DNA from: Undibacter mobilis | GTDB lineage: Bacteria > Pseudomonadota > Alphaproteobacteria > Rhizobiales > Xanthobacteraceae | DNA: 64,000 nucleotides | Direction of reading: 5' to 3' | NCBI RefSeq assembly: GCF_003367195.1 | Contig: NZ_QRGO01000001.1 | Span: 1,784,501-1,848,500 of the forward strand | Shown here: positions 9,270 through 18,359 of the stretch, piece after piece | Layout: every line of letters starts with the position of its first letter | Position numbering within the stretch: the first letter of the stretch is position 1 | Made by a program: the position numbers and the translations under genes | Notes under the pieces: model-generated | The model's input: the letters and a program-made list of their open reading frames with translations, nothing else | What the model was told of the DNA's origin: nothing | The model's database searches: none

Positions 9270-9490
9270 CGCCGGGCGCGCTCATAGGCGACCTGCCAGC
9301 GCCATTCTGAAGCTGACCGCTCAAAAGCCATGACTCGCCGCCGCAGGTGCAAGGCCGTCGGCTATAAGGGGTTGACGGAGATCGAGATATTCTGGCGCAA
9401 AACTGGCGGATGAAGCCGCACGATGAAGGGATAAAAACATGAATTGCGCGCTACAACATCATGTTCAAGTGCGCTATATGGGCCTCCTGC

Positions 9491-9567
9491 GCGCCCGTAG
9501 CTCAGCTGGATAGAGCATCAGACTTCGAATCTGAGGGTCGGGAGTTCGAATCTCTCCGGGCGCGCCA
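9491..9567 (+). tRNA. tRNA-Arg (anticodon TCG)
   Basis: A complete 77-base cloverleaf. The acceptor stem GCGCCCG (9491-9497) pairs with CGGGCGC (9557-9563), followed by discriminator G and an encoded CCA. The anticodon stem TCAGA/TCTGA encloses the loop CTTCGAA, giving TCG for CGA codons. The T-arm contains GTTCGAATC. It lies alone, about 220 bases after cysG, and marks the left edge of a less GC-rich segment. Confidence 0.97.
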
Positions 9568-9607
9568 GCACTTCAGGGCCTGTTCCGCGCGGCGGCCAAC
9601 GTCGCCA

Positions 9608-10609
9608 TCAACCGTTGTCGCCGGTATCACAACTAACGGAAGCTTTTCGATATTGGCGTTGCATTACACGAACGTCCTCAACAATCTTGTCCAGGAGTAC
9701 GTGGCGCGCACGCCAGGCCCCTCGCTTGGTCGGCGTTACCTCATCAATGGAACGCCGACGCAACTGTGCCGGCAGCTTAAACGCATAGGGTCCGTTCGGC
9801 GTCGCGCCCAGTTCAATCCAATAGCGATCGTAGTCCGCGACCCATTTCCGCGCACGATAAACTCTGCTGCTGGCATGCCCAAGGTTTGATGCTGTCATGA
9901 TTTCAGCGGCGTCGAAGCTCTCCTTGAGGGCGTATATGACGTGCATCAGAAGGTCTTTTGGTCTCAGTCCGAAAAGGTCCTTGGTCACGTGAACTGTCAA
10001 TGTCTTTCCATAGTGCTTGGCACTTCCTTGCAGACCGCCGATCCAGAGGCATCGATGCCCATCTTTTTGATCGGGGCCGATCGCGAAGGTCGTGGTCGCA
10101 ACCGTGACTTGGTCGTTCTGGACAAGCAGTCTACACGTCAGTTCCCCTTCCCGCGACCACAGGGGACTTCGTTCCAGCCTCAGCTCGTAGTGGTTGCCGC
10201 TTCGGCCCACGAAGTCAGCAAGGGTCAGGTGACTTCCGGCAATAAGATCGCGCACATGCTGGCCGCCCATGACATTTAGAAGCGCGTCGTAATGGTAAGC
10301 GAGAATGTGTGATCGCTGCGCCGGCCGCAAATTGTTGCACAGGAAATGCCGTGCCGGTTTGTTGGCCAGATCGAAGGGAATCGTATCGACGCGTGAGCGG
10401 CTGCAGATGTCGTGAAGGTCGATGAACCAGGCGCGCATGCTGTGCGGAGCACGAAGAAACCTGAAAATCATGCGGCGCTTTTCTTTTGCGCTGGCGTGCC
10501 CCAACCGCGCCAGTACTGAGAAGAAGATCCAAAACCTTGTCCGAGGTATTGAACCAATCGGCCGCGATGCGGCGCTCGCCGTACTTCGGCGACCGAAAGA
10601 GAATTCCAT
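9608..10609 (-). CDS. VirK/YbjX (DUF535) family protein
   Basis: A 333-residue protein of the VirK/YbjX (DUF535) family, whose members are linked to membrane integrity or antimicrobial-peptide tolerance in enterobacteria but whose biochemistry is not settled. The family pattern is visible: LTLADFVGRSGNHYEL, then LWIGGLQGS about two thirds along, then LFGLRPKDLLMHVIYAL. The ATG at 10609, with AGGA just upstream, is preferred over a TTG start at 10645. No signal peptide or membrane segment is evident. It faces the tRNA-Arg gene and has noticeably lower GC than the nitrate operon, suggesting transfer. Confidence 0.8.
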   Translation of the reverse strand: MEFSFGRRSTASAASRPIGSIPRTRFWIFFSVLARLGHASAKEKRRMIFRFLRAPHSMRAWFIDLHDICSRSRVDTIPFDLANKPARHFLCNNLRPAQRSHILAYHYDALLNVMGGQHVRDLIAGSHLTLADFVGRSGNHYELRLERSPLWSREGELTCRLLVQNDQVTVATTTFAIGPDQKDGHRCLWIGGLQGSAKHYGKTLTVHVTKDLFGLRPKDLLMHVIYALKESFDAAEIMTASNLGHASSRVYRARKWVADYDRYWIELGATPNGPYAFKLPAQLRRRSIDEVTPTKRGAWRARHVLLDKIVEDVRVMQRQYRKASVSCDTGDNG

Positions 10610-10797
10610 TTTCCTGCCCGTAAGACGTTGCGTTGAGCCCAGCAAATCAACGCAAGCGGCTTATAGGTTGAGGTGTCCGAGATTCTATCGAGATGATATG
10701 GAGGTTCGATGGAGGCGTGATGGATGCGCGTCTATCCTCAAGGCGCCCGCCGATGCAGCCAGTCGCGCTCTTCAGTTCTGCCGATTGGCAAGCGTAG

Positions 10798-12528
10798 CTA
10801 TGGTCGCTGGGCTGTTCTGAGGAGATCGTTTGCCTTCGTCATATGTGGGCCGGTGTTTGTGTCGACGATCTCCGGTTTCAGAGTATCGATGTATCCGTCC
10901 CATCCCCCGCCAAGTGCTTTGTTGAGCGCAATGTAGCTGGTTGCGATCAGAATTCGGCTTTGGAGGAGGGTGTCCTCGGCGCCATAGAGTGAGCGTTCGG
11001 CGGTCAGTACATCGAGAAAGCTCGACGATCCGGCTCGGTAGAGAGATTGCGACAAGCTTGCAGCCTGCCGATAAGCCGTCGCGGCTTCGCTGAGCGTGCG
11101 GCCGCGGGAGCGTTCCTGGGCAAGCGACACCAGGGCATCTTCGACCTCCCTGAGGGCGATGAAGACGGAGGACCGGTAGGCCACGAAGTGCTGGTCGCGT
11201 TGCGCTTGCGCAACTTCGACGGCAGCCCGCAACTTGCCGCCGTTGAAAATCGGGACGCTCACGGTCGGGCCGAACGACCAGCTGATCGACGAGTTCTTGC
11301 CGAGATCGCCTAGTTTGGTTCCTGCTGTCGCGATGTTTCCGGTCAGACTTACGCTGGGGTACAGTGCGGCCTCTGCCTGCCCAATCCTGGCGGTGTATTG
11401 CGCATATTGACGTTCCGCGGAGCGGACGTCGGGACGCGCGAGCAGGATGTTGGCCGGGACGCCGGCCGGGACCGGTAGTTTCGGCGTCGGAATCGGCCTG
11501 GCTTTCGCCAAGCGGCTGTCGAGGGCCGCTGGTGGCCGGCCGGTCAGTACGGACAGTCGATGCACAGCCTCTGCATAAGATATCTCAAGCGTTGGAATCA
11601 GCGCACGCGTGGTTGCTGCCTGTCCTGTTGCGTTTGCCACATCGGCGGCCGTCGCGGTGCCCGCCGCCAGTCGATTGCGTGTGATTTGGGTCGTTTCGTC
11701 CTGGGACAACGCGGTCCGTCGGGCCAGGGCGATCCGCGCCTGATATCCGCGCACCTGGACGTAATTGGACGCAACGTCGCCGACGAGGGTTAACAGTACG
11801 CTCCGGAGATTCTCGTCGGCGGCATCGACGCCATAGGCAGCCGCTTCGACCGACCGCCGGTTCGCGCCAAACAGATCGAGTTCCCAGCTTGCGTCGAAGC
11901 CCGCTTGATACAGACTACCGGTGCTGGCGGACGCGGGTTGAGATGGCGCCGACATATTGCCATTAGCGGAAGAGTTGGCGGTTGCCTGAGATGGGGCACT
12001 CGCGCCTTTTGAATGCCTGACCGAATCGCTGTTCGCGATTGTCGGAAACAGGGCGCCGACGGCTTGCCGATAGCCTGCTCGTGCCTCCCGAATGCGCGCC
12101 TTGGCCGTGGCCACATCGAGATTGCCATTGACGGCTTCGTCGACGAGTTGATCCAGCAGCGGATCGCGAAGCCGCGTCCACCATTGCGCCAATTCAGGCG
12201 GCCGTGAAGATTTCGTGGCCTCTGCCTGGCTCCATTGTGCTGGAGTTGCAAGCTGCGGCATTTGATAGTCCGGCCCCACCGCGCATCCACTCAGCGTTGT
12301 CGCGACAAGGACAAGCAGGGTCGCGGCAAAACTCGAGCCGCCTGTCGACTTTGACGGGGCCGGTGGCGGCTGAGCCGGCGGTGCTGCCTTTGGCGCATCC
12401 AACGGAATCTCGATGGCGCATCCCGTCAGCATGGTGCTCCCCAACAAGGCGGCTGCAACCGACAAGGTGAAGACGGGCCTCAAAGAGACAAACCGCCGCC
12501 GAGGGCGCATTGGCGCTCCTGGTGTCAT
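10798..12528 (-). CDS. RND efflux outer-membrane factor (NodT/OprM family) with two lipoboxes
   Basis: A 576-residue outer-membrane channel of an RND tripartite efflux system. Two OEP repeats (about residues 120-330 and 340-540) show the usual pattern, including ASWELDLFGANRRSVEAA and ALRSAERQYAQYTARIGQAEAAL-type stretches. The N-terminus is odd: a first signal and lipobox (LLGSTMLTGC, residues about 28-37), a Pro/Ala linker (APPAQPPPAPS), then a second hydrophobic stretch and lipobox (LVATTLSGCAVGPDY). The second matches where the family normally starts, but no ATG, GTG or TTG lies just before it. An alternative ATG at 12510 has a better ribosome-binding site, still upstream of both lipoboxes. 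Last gene of the pump operon. Confidence 0.88.
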   Translation of the reverse strand: MTPGAPMRPRRRFVSLRPVFTLSVAAALLGSTMLTGCAIEIPLDAPKAAPPAQPPPAPSKSTGGSSFAATLLVLVATTLSGCAVGPDYQMPQLATPAQWSQAEATKSSRPPELAQWWTRLRDPLLDQLVDEAVNGNLDVATAKARIREARAGYRQAVGALFPTIANSDSVRHSKGASAPSQATANSSANGNMSAPSQPASASTGSLYQAGFDASWELDLFGANRRSVEAAAYGVDAADENLRSVLLTLVGDVASNYVQVRGYQARIALARRTALSQDETTQITRNRLAAGTATAADVANATGQAATTRALIPTLEISYAEAVHRLSVLTGRPPAALDSRLAKARPIPTPKLPVPAGVPANILLARPDVRSAERQYAQYTARIGQAEAALYPSVSLTGNIATAGTKLGDLGKNSSISWSFGPTVSVPIFNGGKLRAAVEVAQAQRDQHFVAYRSSVFIALREVEDALVSLAQERSRGRTLSEAATAYRQAASLSQSLYRAGSSSFLDVLTAERSLYGAEDTLLQSRILIATSYIALNKALGGGWDGYIDTLKPEIVDTNTGPHMTKANDLLRTAQRP

Positions 12529-12544
12529 CCTGAATCCCTCGCTG

Positions 12545-15500
12545 TTACCTGTCGCGCGAATCTTGTGCGTCTATCGTGCTCGGGCCGGCCTCTGTGGGGG
12601 GCACACTGGGCCGAGGCGTGCGCGTGAACACGCGACGAACGGAGACGAACAGCAGAGGCACGAAGAAAACGCCGAGCACGGTTGCGGCAATCATGCCGCC
12701 CATGACGCCAATTCCGATCGAATTCTGCGCACCTGAACCGGCGCCGTTGGCGACGACCAAAGGTGCGACGCCGAGAATGAAGGCGAAGGAGGTCATGAGA
12801 ATGGGGCGCAACCGCTGTTTTGAAGCAAGCAGCGTGGCTTCGATAAGTCCCAATCCCGCTTCCTGCCGTGCGATCGCGAATTCTATGATCAGGATCGCGT
12901 TCTTGGCGGCGAGCCCGATTGTCGTGAGCAAGCCGACTTTGAAGTAGACGTCGTTGGTCTGGCCGAGCAGGAGGGCGGCGGCCAGCGCGCCCAGAACGCC
13001 AATCGGGACCGACAGCATGACCGCGAAAGGAATCGACCAGCTCTCGTAGAGCGCGGCGAGGCAGAGAAAGACAACCAGGACCGAGATCGCAAAGAGCGAC
13101 GTCGCCTGATTGCCGGACAGTTGCTCTTGCCGGGACAGCGCGGTCCATTCATAGCCGAAGCCGGCGGGCAGGGCGGAGACGAGACGGCCTATCTCGGTCA
13201 TGGCGTTGCCGGAACTGACCCCAGGTGCCGCGTCACCCTGTATCTCGACCGCCTGTGAACCGTTATAGCGCTCCAGACGCGGCGAGCCGAAAGTCCAACG
13301 GCCGGAAGCGAAGGCCGAAAACGGCACCATCGTGCCGTAGGCGTTGCGCACATGCCAGCGATCGAGGTCCTCGGGCTGCATCCGGAAATCCGGTCCAGCC
13401 TGCACATAGACTCTCTTGACGCGGCCGCGGTCGATGAAGTCGTTCACGTAGCTGCCGGCCCAGGCCATCGACAGTGTGGTGTTGATGTCGCCGAGACTGA
13501 CGCCGAGCGCGCTTGCCTTCTCCTGATCGATATCGATCGAGAATTGCGGCGTATCGTCCTGGCCGTTCGGCCGGGTGGCTCTCAGCAGCTTGCTCTGCGC
13601 GGCAGCGCCGAGCAATTGATCGCGCACTGCCATGAGTCTGTCGTGACCGGCGCCCGCGACATCCTTGAGATAGAAATCGAAGCCATTGCTGGTGCCCAAT
13701 CCCTCAATGGCTGGCGGCGCCAACGCAAAGACCTTCGCGTCCCTGATGCCGCTAAACACCGCCATCGCCCGGCCGACAACTGCGTTGGCGGAGAGATCCT
13801 GACCTTTGCGCTCGGCAAAGTCCTTCAGACGCACAAAGGCCATGCCGACATTCTGGCCGGAACCTGAGAAGGAAAAGCCCGTCACGGTCATGATGCCGTC
13901 GACGGCCTTCGCCTCGTGGTCGAGAAAATGACGGGTAACCCGGTCGAGAACACGCTGTGTCCGGTCAGCCGTGGCGCCGACCGGCAACTGCGTGACCACC
14001 ATGAGTATGCCCTGATCCTCCTCCGGCAGAAACGAGCTCGGCAGGCGGGTGAACATCACGCCGGCGACGGCGACAATGACGGCGAATGCAATCAGCCCGC
14101 GCCAGGGCCGCCGCAGAACGGCGCCCGTGCCGTCGTGGTAAGCATCCGTACTTCGTTCAAGTGCGCGGTTGAACCAGCCGAATATCCCTTTCTTTTCTTC
14201 GTGCGGTCTCGGCGGGCGCAGAATGGTGGCGCAAAGCGCCGGCGTCAGGATGAGTGCGACAAGCAGCGACAGGACCATCGCTGACACGATGGTTACGGAA
14301 AACTGACGATAGATGACGCCAACCGAGCCGCCGAAAAATGCCATCGGCACGAACACCGCCGACAGCACGGTTGTAATGCCGATAAGCGCGCCGGTGATTT
14401 CCCTCATCGATTTGGCTGTCGCCTCGCGCGGCGACAAACCCTCGTCGTGCATGACGCGCTCGACATTCTCGACCACAACAATGGCATCATCGACCAGAAG
14501 GCCGATCGCCAGCACCATGGCGAACATCGTGAGCGTGTTGATCGAATAGCCGGCGAGCGAAAGGACGCCGAATGTGCCCAAAAGAACGACCGGGACCGCC
14601 AACGTCGGGATGATCGTGGCACGGAAGTTCTGCAGGAAAACCAGCATGACGAGGAAGACGAGTGCAACTGCTTCGATGAGTGTCCGGGTCACTTCCGTGA
14701 TCGAGATTTGAACAAAGGGCGTGGTGTCGTACGGATAGACGACCTTCACGCCTTGGGGAAATGTCGGGGCAAGCCGGTCAATTGCGTTCGTGACGGCGGC
14801 GGCGGTGCGGATGGCATTGGCGCCGGTTGCGAGGTTGATGGCGAGCCCCGTTGCCGGCTGGCCGTTATAGGTGGATGAACTGGTATAGTCTTCGGCGCCG
14901 AACGCGACGGTTGCGACATCATTGATGCGGACGAGTGAGCCGTCCGCGGCGCTCTTCAGAATGATGTTCCGGAACTGCTCCGGCGTCTGCAGACGGCTTT
15001 GCGCGGTGACAGTGGCGTTGAGCTGCTGCCCCTTGCGTGCCGGCAGGCCGCCCAGTTGGCCGGCCGAGACCTGGGTGTTCTGAGCCTGGATCGCGGCGGC
15101 GATATCGGGCGGGGTCAAGGCATATTTGACGAGCTTGTCCGGGTCGAGCCAGATCCGCATGGCATAGCCCGCGCCGAAGAGCTGCGTATTGCCGACGCCG
15201 TCGACGCGCTTGAGCGTGTCGTTAAGCGAATTCTTGACGTAATCGGAGAGGTCGGTCTCGCTCATCCTGCCGTCAGTCGAGACGAAGCCCACGACCATCA
15301 GGAACGCGCTGGACGATTTGGTGACGGCGAGGCCAGTGGTCTGGACCGCGGACGGCAGGAGCGCGGTAACAAGCTGCAGCTTGTTCTGCACCTGCATCTG
15401 CGCAACGTCCGGGTTGGCCTTGTTGGTGAAGGTCAGCGTGATCTCAGCCTGACCGCTCGATGTCGACGAGGCCGTCATGTAATCAAGATTGTCGAGCCCG

Positions 15501-15712
15501 GTCATGCCTTGCTCGATGATCTTTGTCACCGAATTCTCGACCGTCTGTGCATCGGCGCCGGGATAGCTCGCGCTGATCTGAATGGATGGAGGCGCGATCT
15601 CCGGGTATTGCGAGACCGACAGCGTGTTGAGCGCCAGGAGCCCGCCGAGCATGATGACAATGGCGATGACCCAGGCGAAGATCGGCCTCTTGATGAAGAA
15701 TGCGGAAATCAT
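12545..15712 (-). CDS. RND multidrug efflux pump, inner-membrane subunit (AcrB/MexB type)
   Basis: A 1055-residue hydrophobic-amphiphilic exporter of the HAE1 family, the proton-driven subunit of a tripartite efflux pump. The N-terminus ([17 protein letters not shown]) and the paired aspartates of transmembrane helix 4 ([18 protein letters not shown], near residue 405) are canonical, and two large periplasmic loops and twelve membrane segments are present. The second-half motif [14 protein letters not shown] is intact. The length equals that of AcrB-type pumps. It starts 3 bases after the adaptor stop and ends 17 bases before the outer-membrane factor, so all three are one operon. Substrate cannot be deduced. 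Confidence 0.95.
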   Translation of the reverse strand: MISAFFIKRPIFAWVIAIVIMLGGLLALNTLSVSQYPEIAPPSIQISASYPGADAQTVENSVTKIIEQGMTGLDNLDYMTASSTSSGQAEITLTFTNKANPDVAQMQVQNKLQLVTALLPSAVQTTGLAVTKSSSAFLMVVGFVSTDGRMSETDLSDYVKNSLNDTLKRVDGVGNTQLFGAGYAMRIWLDPDKLVKYALTPPDIAAAIQAQNTQVSAGQLGGLPARKGQQLNATVTAQSRLQTPEQFRNIILKSAADGSLVRINDVATVAFGAEDYTSSSTYNGQPATGLAINLATGANAIRTAAAVTNAIDRLAPTFPQGVKVVYPYDTTPFVQISITEVTRTLIEAVALVFLVMLVFLQNFRATIIPTLAVPVVLLGTFGVLSLAGYSINTLTMFAMVLAIGLLVDDAIVVVENVERVMHDEGLSPREATAKSMREITGALIGITTVLSAVFVPMAFFGGSVGVIYRQFSVTIVSAMVLSLLVALILTPALCATILRPPRPHEEKKGIFGWFNRALERSTDAYHDGTGAVLRRPWRGLIAFAVIVAVAGVMFTRLPSSFLPEEDQGILMVVTQLPVGATADRTQRVLDRVTRHFLDHEAKAVDGIMTVTGFSFSGSGQNVGMAFVRLKDFAERKGQDLSANAVVGRAMAVFSGIRDAKVFALAPPAIEGLGTSNGFDFYLKDVAGAGHDRLMAVRDQLLGAAAQSKLLRATRPNGQDDTPQFSIDIDQEKASALGVSLGDINTTLSMAWAGSYVNDFIDRGRVKRVYVQAGPDFRMQPEDLDRWHVRNAYGTMVPFSAFASGRWTFGSPRLERYNGSQAVEIQGDAAPGVSSGNAMTEIGRLVSALPAGFGYEWTALSRQEQLSGNQATSLFAISVLVVFLCLAALYESWSIPFAVMLSVPIGVLGALAAALLLGQTNDVYFKVGLLTTIGLAAKNAILIIEFAIARQEAGLGLIEATLLASKQRLRPILMTSFAFILGVAPLVVANGAGSGAQNSIGIGVMGGMIAATVLGVFFVPLLFVSVRRVFTRTPRPSVPPTEAGPSTIDAQDSRDR

Positions 15713-15715
15713 TCT

Positions 15716-16927
15716 TCAGCCCTTCGTCGCGTGGTCAGGCGGAATGGCCGCGCGGCGTTCCCGGATCTCGCCGGTCGTCTCGTCGATAACAACCTCTACG
15801 CCTTTGGCCTGCTGGCCGACGCGCACGAACTGAATGCCTTCAACGATTACGCGGTCGCCGTTGGCGATCCCCGACCCGACGAGCCAGTTGTTGCCGACGC
15901 TGCGGCCGATGGACAGCACGCGCTCCTCGACATTGCCGTTCCGGTCGAGAAACATGGCGGTGGCCTCACCTTTGGTGTTGCGGGTGACGGCGCGCTGCGG
16001 GACGAGAAAGCTGTTCGGCGCCACGCCTTCTTCGACGATGGCGCGGGCATACATGCCTGGAAGGAGCAGCCGTTGCGGATTGGGAAAGACGGCTCTCACC
16101 GTGAACGTGCCGGTGGACGTGCTGACATTCGCCTCTGAGAATTCGAGCTTGCCCGTCAGCGGATAGATCGTTCCATTTTCAAGTTTTAGCTTCACGGCGA
16201 CGTTTGAGCCGGCAATATTTACGCGGCCCGCGTCGATTGATTGTCTCAGGTTGAGTAGGTTCGTACTCGATTGGGTGACGTCGACGAAAATCGGGTCGAG
16301 CGTGCGGATCGTGGTCAGCACGCTTGTCTGACCGGCTGTGACGAGAGCGCCGGGCGTCAAGGACGACTTATCGGTCCGCCCGCCGATCGGAGCTTTTATC
16401 GTTGTATAATCGAGATTGATCCTTGCGGTCTCAACGTTTGCCTTGGCGGTTGCGACGTCCGCTCTGGCCTGGGCGAGCGTAGCAACGGCATCATCCAGTT
16501 CCTGTTTGCTGATGGCGTTCTGCTTGACGAGGCCCTGGTACCGCTCAACTTTGGCCTGTGCGCTCGGCACCGAAGCGTCGGCCTTCTGCAAGGCCGCGCT
16601 CGCGCTGTTATAGGCGGCTTGGTAGGGCGCAGAATCGATCTGATAGAGCGGCGCTCCCTCGGCCACCTCGTTCCCTTCGATGAACAAACGCCTTTGGATG
16701 ATGCCGGAAATCTGGGGTCTGACTTCGGCCGTCAGGGATGCAACGACGCGCCCAGGAAGTTCCGCGGTAATTGCCACCGCCTGTGGGTACAGGGTGACGA
16801 CGCCGACCTCGGGACGGTCCGCTCCCGCGGAAGCGGTCGCTTTGTCATTGGATGCGGGCTTGCAGCCAGCAAGCGCCGCAAGGATTGCGAGGGTTACGAT
16901 CTTCGCAATCACTGAACGAGTCTTCAC
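15716..16927 (-). CDS. RND efflux periplasmic adaptor (AcrA/MexA type)
   Basis: A 403-residue membrane fusion protein linking the RND pump to its outer-membrane factor. A lipoprotein signal with lipobox LAALAGC ends near residue 22. The biotinyl-lipoyl half motif (VRPQISGIIQRRLFIEGNEV) precedes a long alpha-hairpin (about residues 100-170, AQAKVERYQGLVKQNAISKQ), then the second lipoyl half (LDYTTIKAPIGGR) and beta-barrel. It is the first gene of the three-gene operon and is transcribed away from the two-component system at 17.7 kb, which is a likely regulator. Confidence 0.93.
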   Translation of the reverse strand: MKTRSVIAKIVTLAILAALAGCKPASNDKATASAGADRPEVGVVTLYPQAVAITAELPGRVVASLTAEVRPQISGIIQRRLFIEGNEVAEGAPLYQIDSAPYQAAYNSASAALQKADASVPSAQAKVERYQGLVKQNAISKQELDDAVATLAQARADVATAKANVETARINLDYTTIKAPIGGRTDKSSLTPGALVTAGQTSVLTTIRTLDPIFVDVTQSSTNLLNLRQSIDAGRVNIAGSNVAVKLKLENGTIYPLTGKLEFSEANVSTSTGTFTVRAVFPNPQRLLLPGMYARAIVEEGVAPNSFLVPQRAVTRNTKGEATAMFLDRNGNVEERVLSIGRSVGNNWLVGSGIANGDRVIVEGIQFVRVGQQAKGVEVVIDETTGEIRERRAAIPPDHATKG

Positions 16928-17240
16928 AGACGCTCACTTTCGTAGGGAACGGTTGATAGCGCCGGGCCCGGGCGCCCATGGGCGCATACAAGAGGTGCCA
17001 CTTATCCGGAGAGCATGCGTCGCCTATGGAGGTTTGATGCAGATTTGATGGAGAGTGCCGGGCGAAGCGAGATAATGCTGGGTCGAATCTCGGCAATTCT
17101 CCTTTGAATCAGTATCTTGTTCGAAAGCTGACAGCTTCCTTCTCAGCCCTTGGGGAGACGCATCGGGAGGAATTCGGCCACGATGTTTGATGACGTTTCT
17201 GGTCGCGAACTGCGACGATGACAGGAGCTATGTTGGTCAA
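16928..17240. other. Intergenic region between the efflux operon and the secreted-protein/two-component genes
   Basis: About 310 bases separating divergent transcription units. It should hold the promoters for the efflux operon (leftward) and for the small secreted protein (rightward). I see no convincing direct-repeat operator or attenuator and no additional gene; short open frames here lack coding character. Confidence 0.5.
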
Positions 17241-17576
17241 ATGAGAAAGATGCTGTTGCATTCGGCTCTCCTTGCGGGGGCGTTGTTGAACATTGCTAGC
17301 GGCGCAATGGCCATGCCGCGGGAGAGCATTTTTCACGAGAAGCTCGCGATAAGGGCCGACTTGGAATGTGGGCCGGGTTGGCACATCACGCCCTGGGGCG
17401 GTTGCCGTCCCAATCGCCCGACCGTCTACTATGGGAGCGGCCTATGGCCGTATCGCTATGATGGATACGGAGACTATAGCCGGCCGTCTACCGATGGCTG
17501 GCATTACGGATATGGATGGTATGGCGACGATTACGGTCAACATGACGATAACGATAACGACGACAACGAGGACTAG
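17241..17576 (+). CDS. Small secreted Cys/Gly/Tyr-rich protein (GCG_CRPN-like) with acidic tail
   Basis: A 111-residue exported protein. A Sec signal peptide (hydrophobic LLHSALLAGALLNIAS, cleavage likely after GAMA, about residue 24) is followed by CGPGWHITPWGGCRPN (residues 43-58), the motif of small rhizobial proteins called GCG_CRPN. Then comes a Tyr/Gly-rich stretch and a tail of Asp/Asn/Glu (from about residue 101). The ATG at 17241 gives the proper signal peptide; AGGAG lies rather far upstream (13 bases). Function is unknown; the acidic tail could bind cations. It precedes the two-component genes by 96 bases and may be co-transcribed with them. Confidence 0.75.
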   Translation: MRKMLLHSALLAGALLNIASGAMAMPRESIFHEKLAIRADLECGPGWHITPWGGCRPNRPTVYYGSGLWPYRYDGYGDYSRPSTDGWHYGYGWYGDDYGQHDDNDNDDNED

Positions 17577-17672
17577 GCAGATTGAATTGCGCGCCCCTCA
17601 CATTTTCCCTATTGGGTCATTTGGCCGCCTCCGGCTTATTGGACACAGAGGCGACCAACCGGATGGCCTGAT

Positions 17673-18359
17673 ATGAATGAACTCATCCTAATTGCTGAAG
17701 ACGAGCCGGAAATCGCCAGAATCCTCGATGCCTATCTGGTACGGGAAGGATTTCGGACCGTGAGTGCGGCCGATGGTCAGACCGCGCTCGATCAGCATTC
17801 TATTCTGAAGCCAGATCTCGTTCTTCTGGATGTCAAAATGCCGAGAGTTGACGGCTGGGAGGTGTTGGCCGAACTGCGCCGTCGCGGAGAGACGCCGGTC
17901 ATCGTGATTACCGCGCTCGACCAGGATATCGACCGTCTGCAAGGCTTGCGTCTGGGGGCGGACGACTATGTGGTCAAACCATTTAATCCCGCCGAGGTGG
18001 CCGCCCGCGCCAAGGCGGTCTTGCGACGATCAAGTTCTGCAGGCAGCAAGAGTGTTCTCAGGATTGGCAAGCTCGAAATCGATCTTGAAAGTCATCTCGC
18101 TAAGGTCCGCGAGGACAATGTTTCGGTGTTGCTGCAGTTGACTCTCACAGAATTCAGACTTCTCGCTCATATGGCAAAAGCGCCCATGCGGGCTTTCGGC
18201 CGCAGCGAGTTGATTGATGCTTGCCTTCCGGGTGGCGACGCCTTGGAGCGGACAGTCGACAGCCATGTCAGTAATCTCCGCCGCAAGCTGGAAGAGGCTG
18301 GCGCAACCGGTATGATGTCGGTTGTTCGCGGAGTCGGCTACCGATTGTCGGCCATATGA
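17673..18359 (+). CDS. OmpR/PhoB-family response regulator
   Basis: A 228-residue DNA-binding response regulator. The receiver domain has the acidic pocket (E9, D10), the phosphoacceptor D53 (LVLLDVKMP), T80 and K102 (VVKPFNP). Residues about 130-228 form the winged-helix effector (ESHLAK ... LTLTEFRLLAHMAK ... DSHVSNLRRKLEEAG ... VVRGVGYRL). It overlaps the downstream histidine kinase start by an ATGA junction, so the pair is coupled. Its position next to a divergent RND operon resembles BaeSR beside mdtABC, so control of that pump is a reasonable inference. Confidence 0.93.
   Translation: MNELILIAEDEPEIARILDAYLVREGFRTVSAADGQTALDQHSILKPDLVLLDVKMPRVDGWEVLAELRRRGETPVIVITALDQDIDRLQGLRLGADDYVVKPFNPAEVAARAKAVLRRSSSAGSKSVLRIGKLEIDLESHLAKVREDNVSVLLQLTLTEFRLLAHMAKAPMRAFGRSELIDACLPGGDALERTVDSHVSNLRRKLEEAGATGMMSVVRGVGYRLSAI

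Noticed and set aside
9461..9889. Plus-strand frame covering tRNA-Arg
   Set aside because: Runs through the tRNA and then opposite the VirK-like gene; no protein similarity.
14999..16138. 379-codon plus-strand frame opposite the efflux pump and adaptor
   Set aside because: Spans two confirmed genes on the other strand; composition (Arg/Asp/Gly repeats) is that of an antisense shadow.
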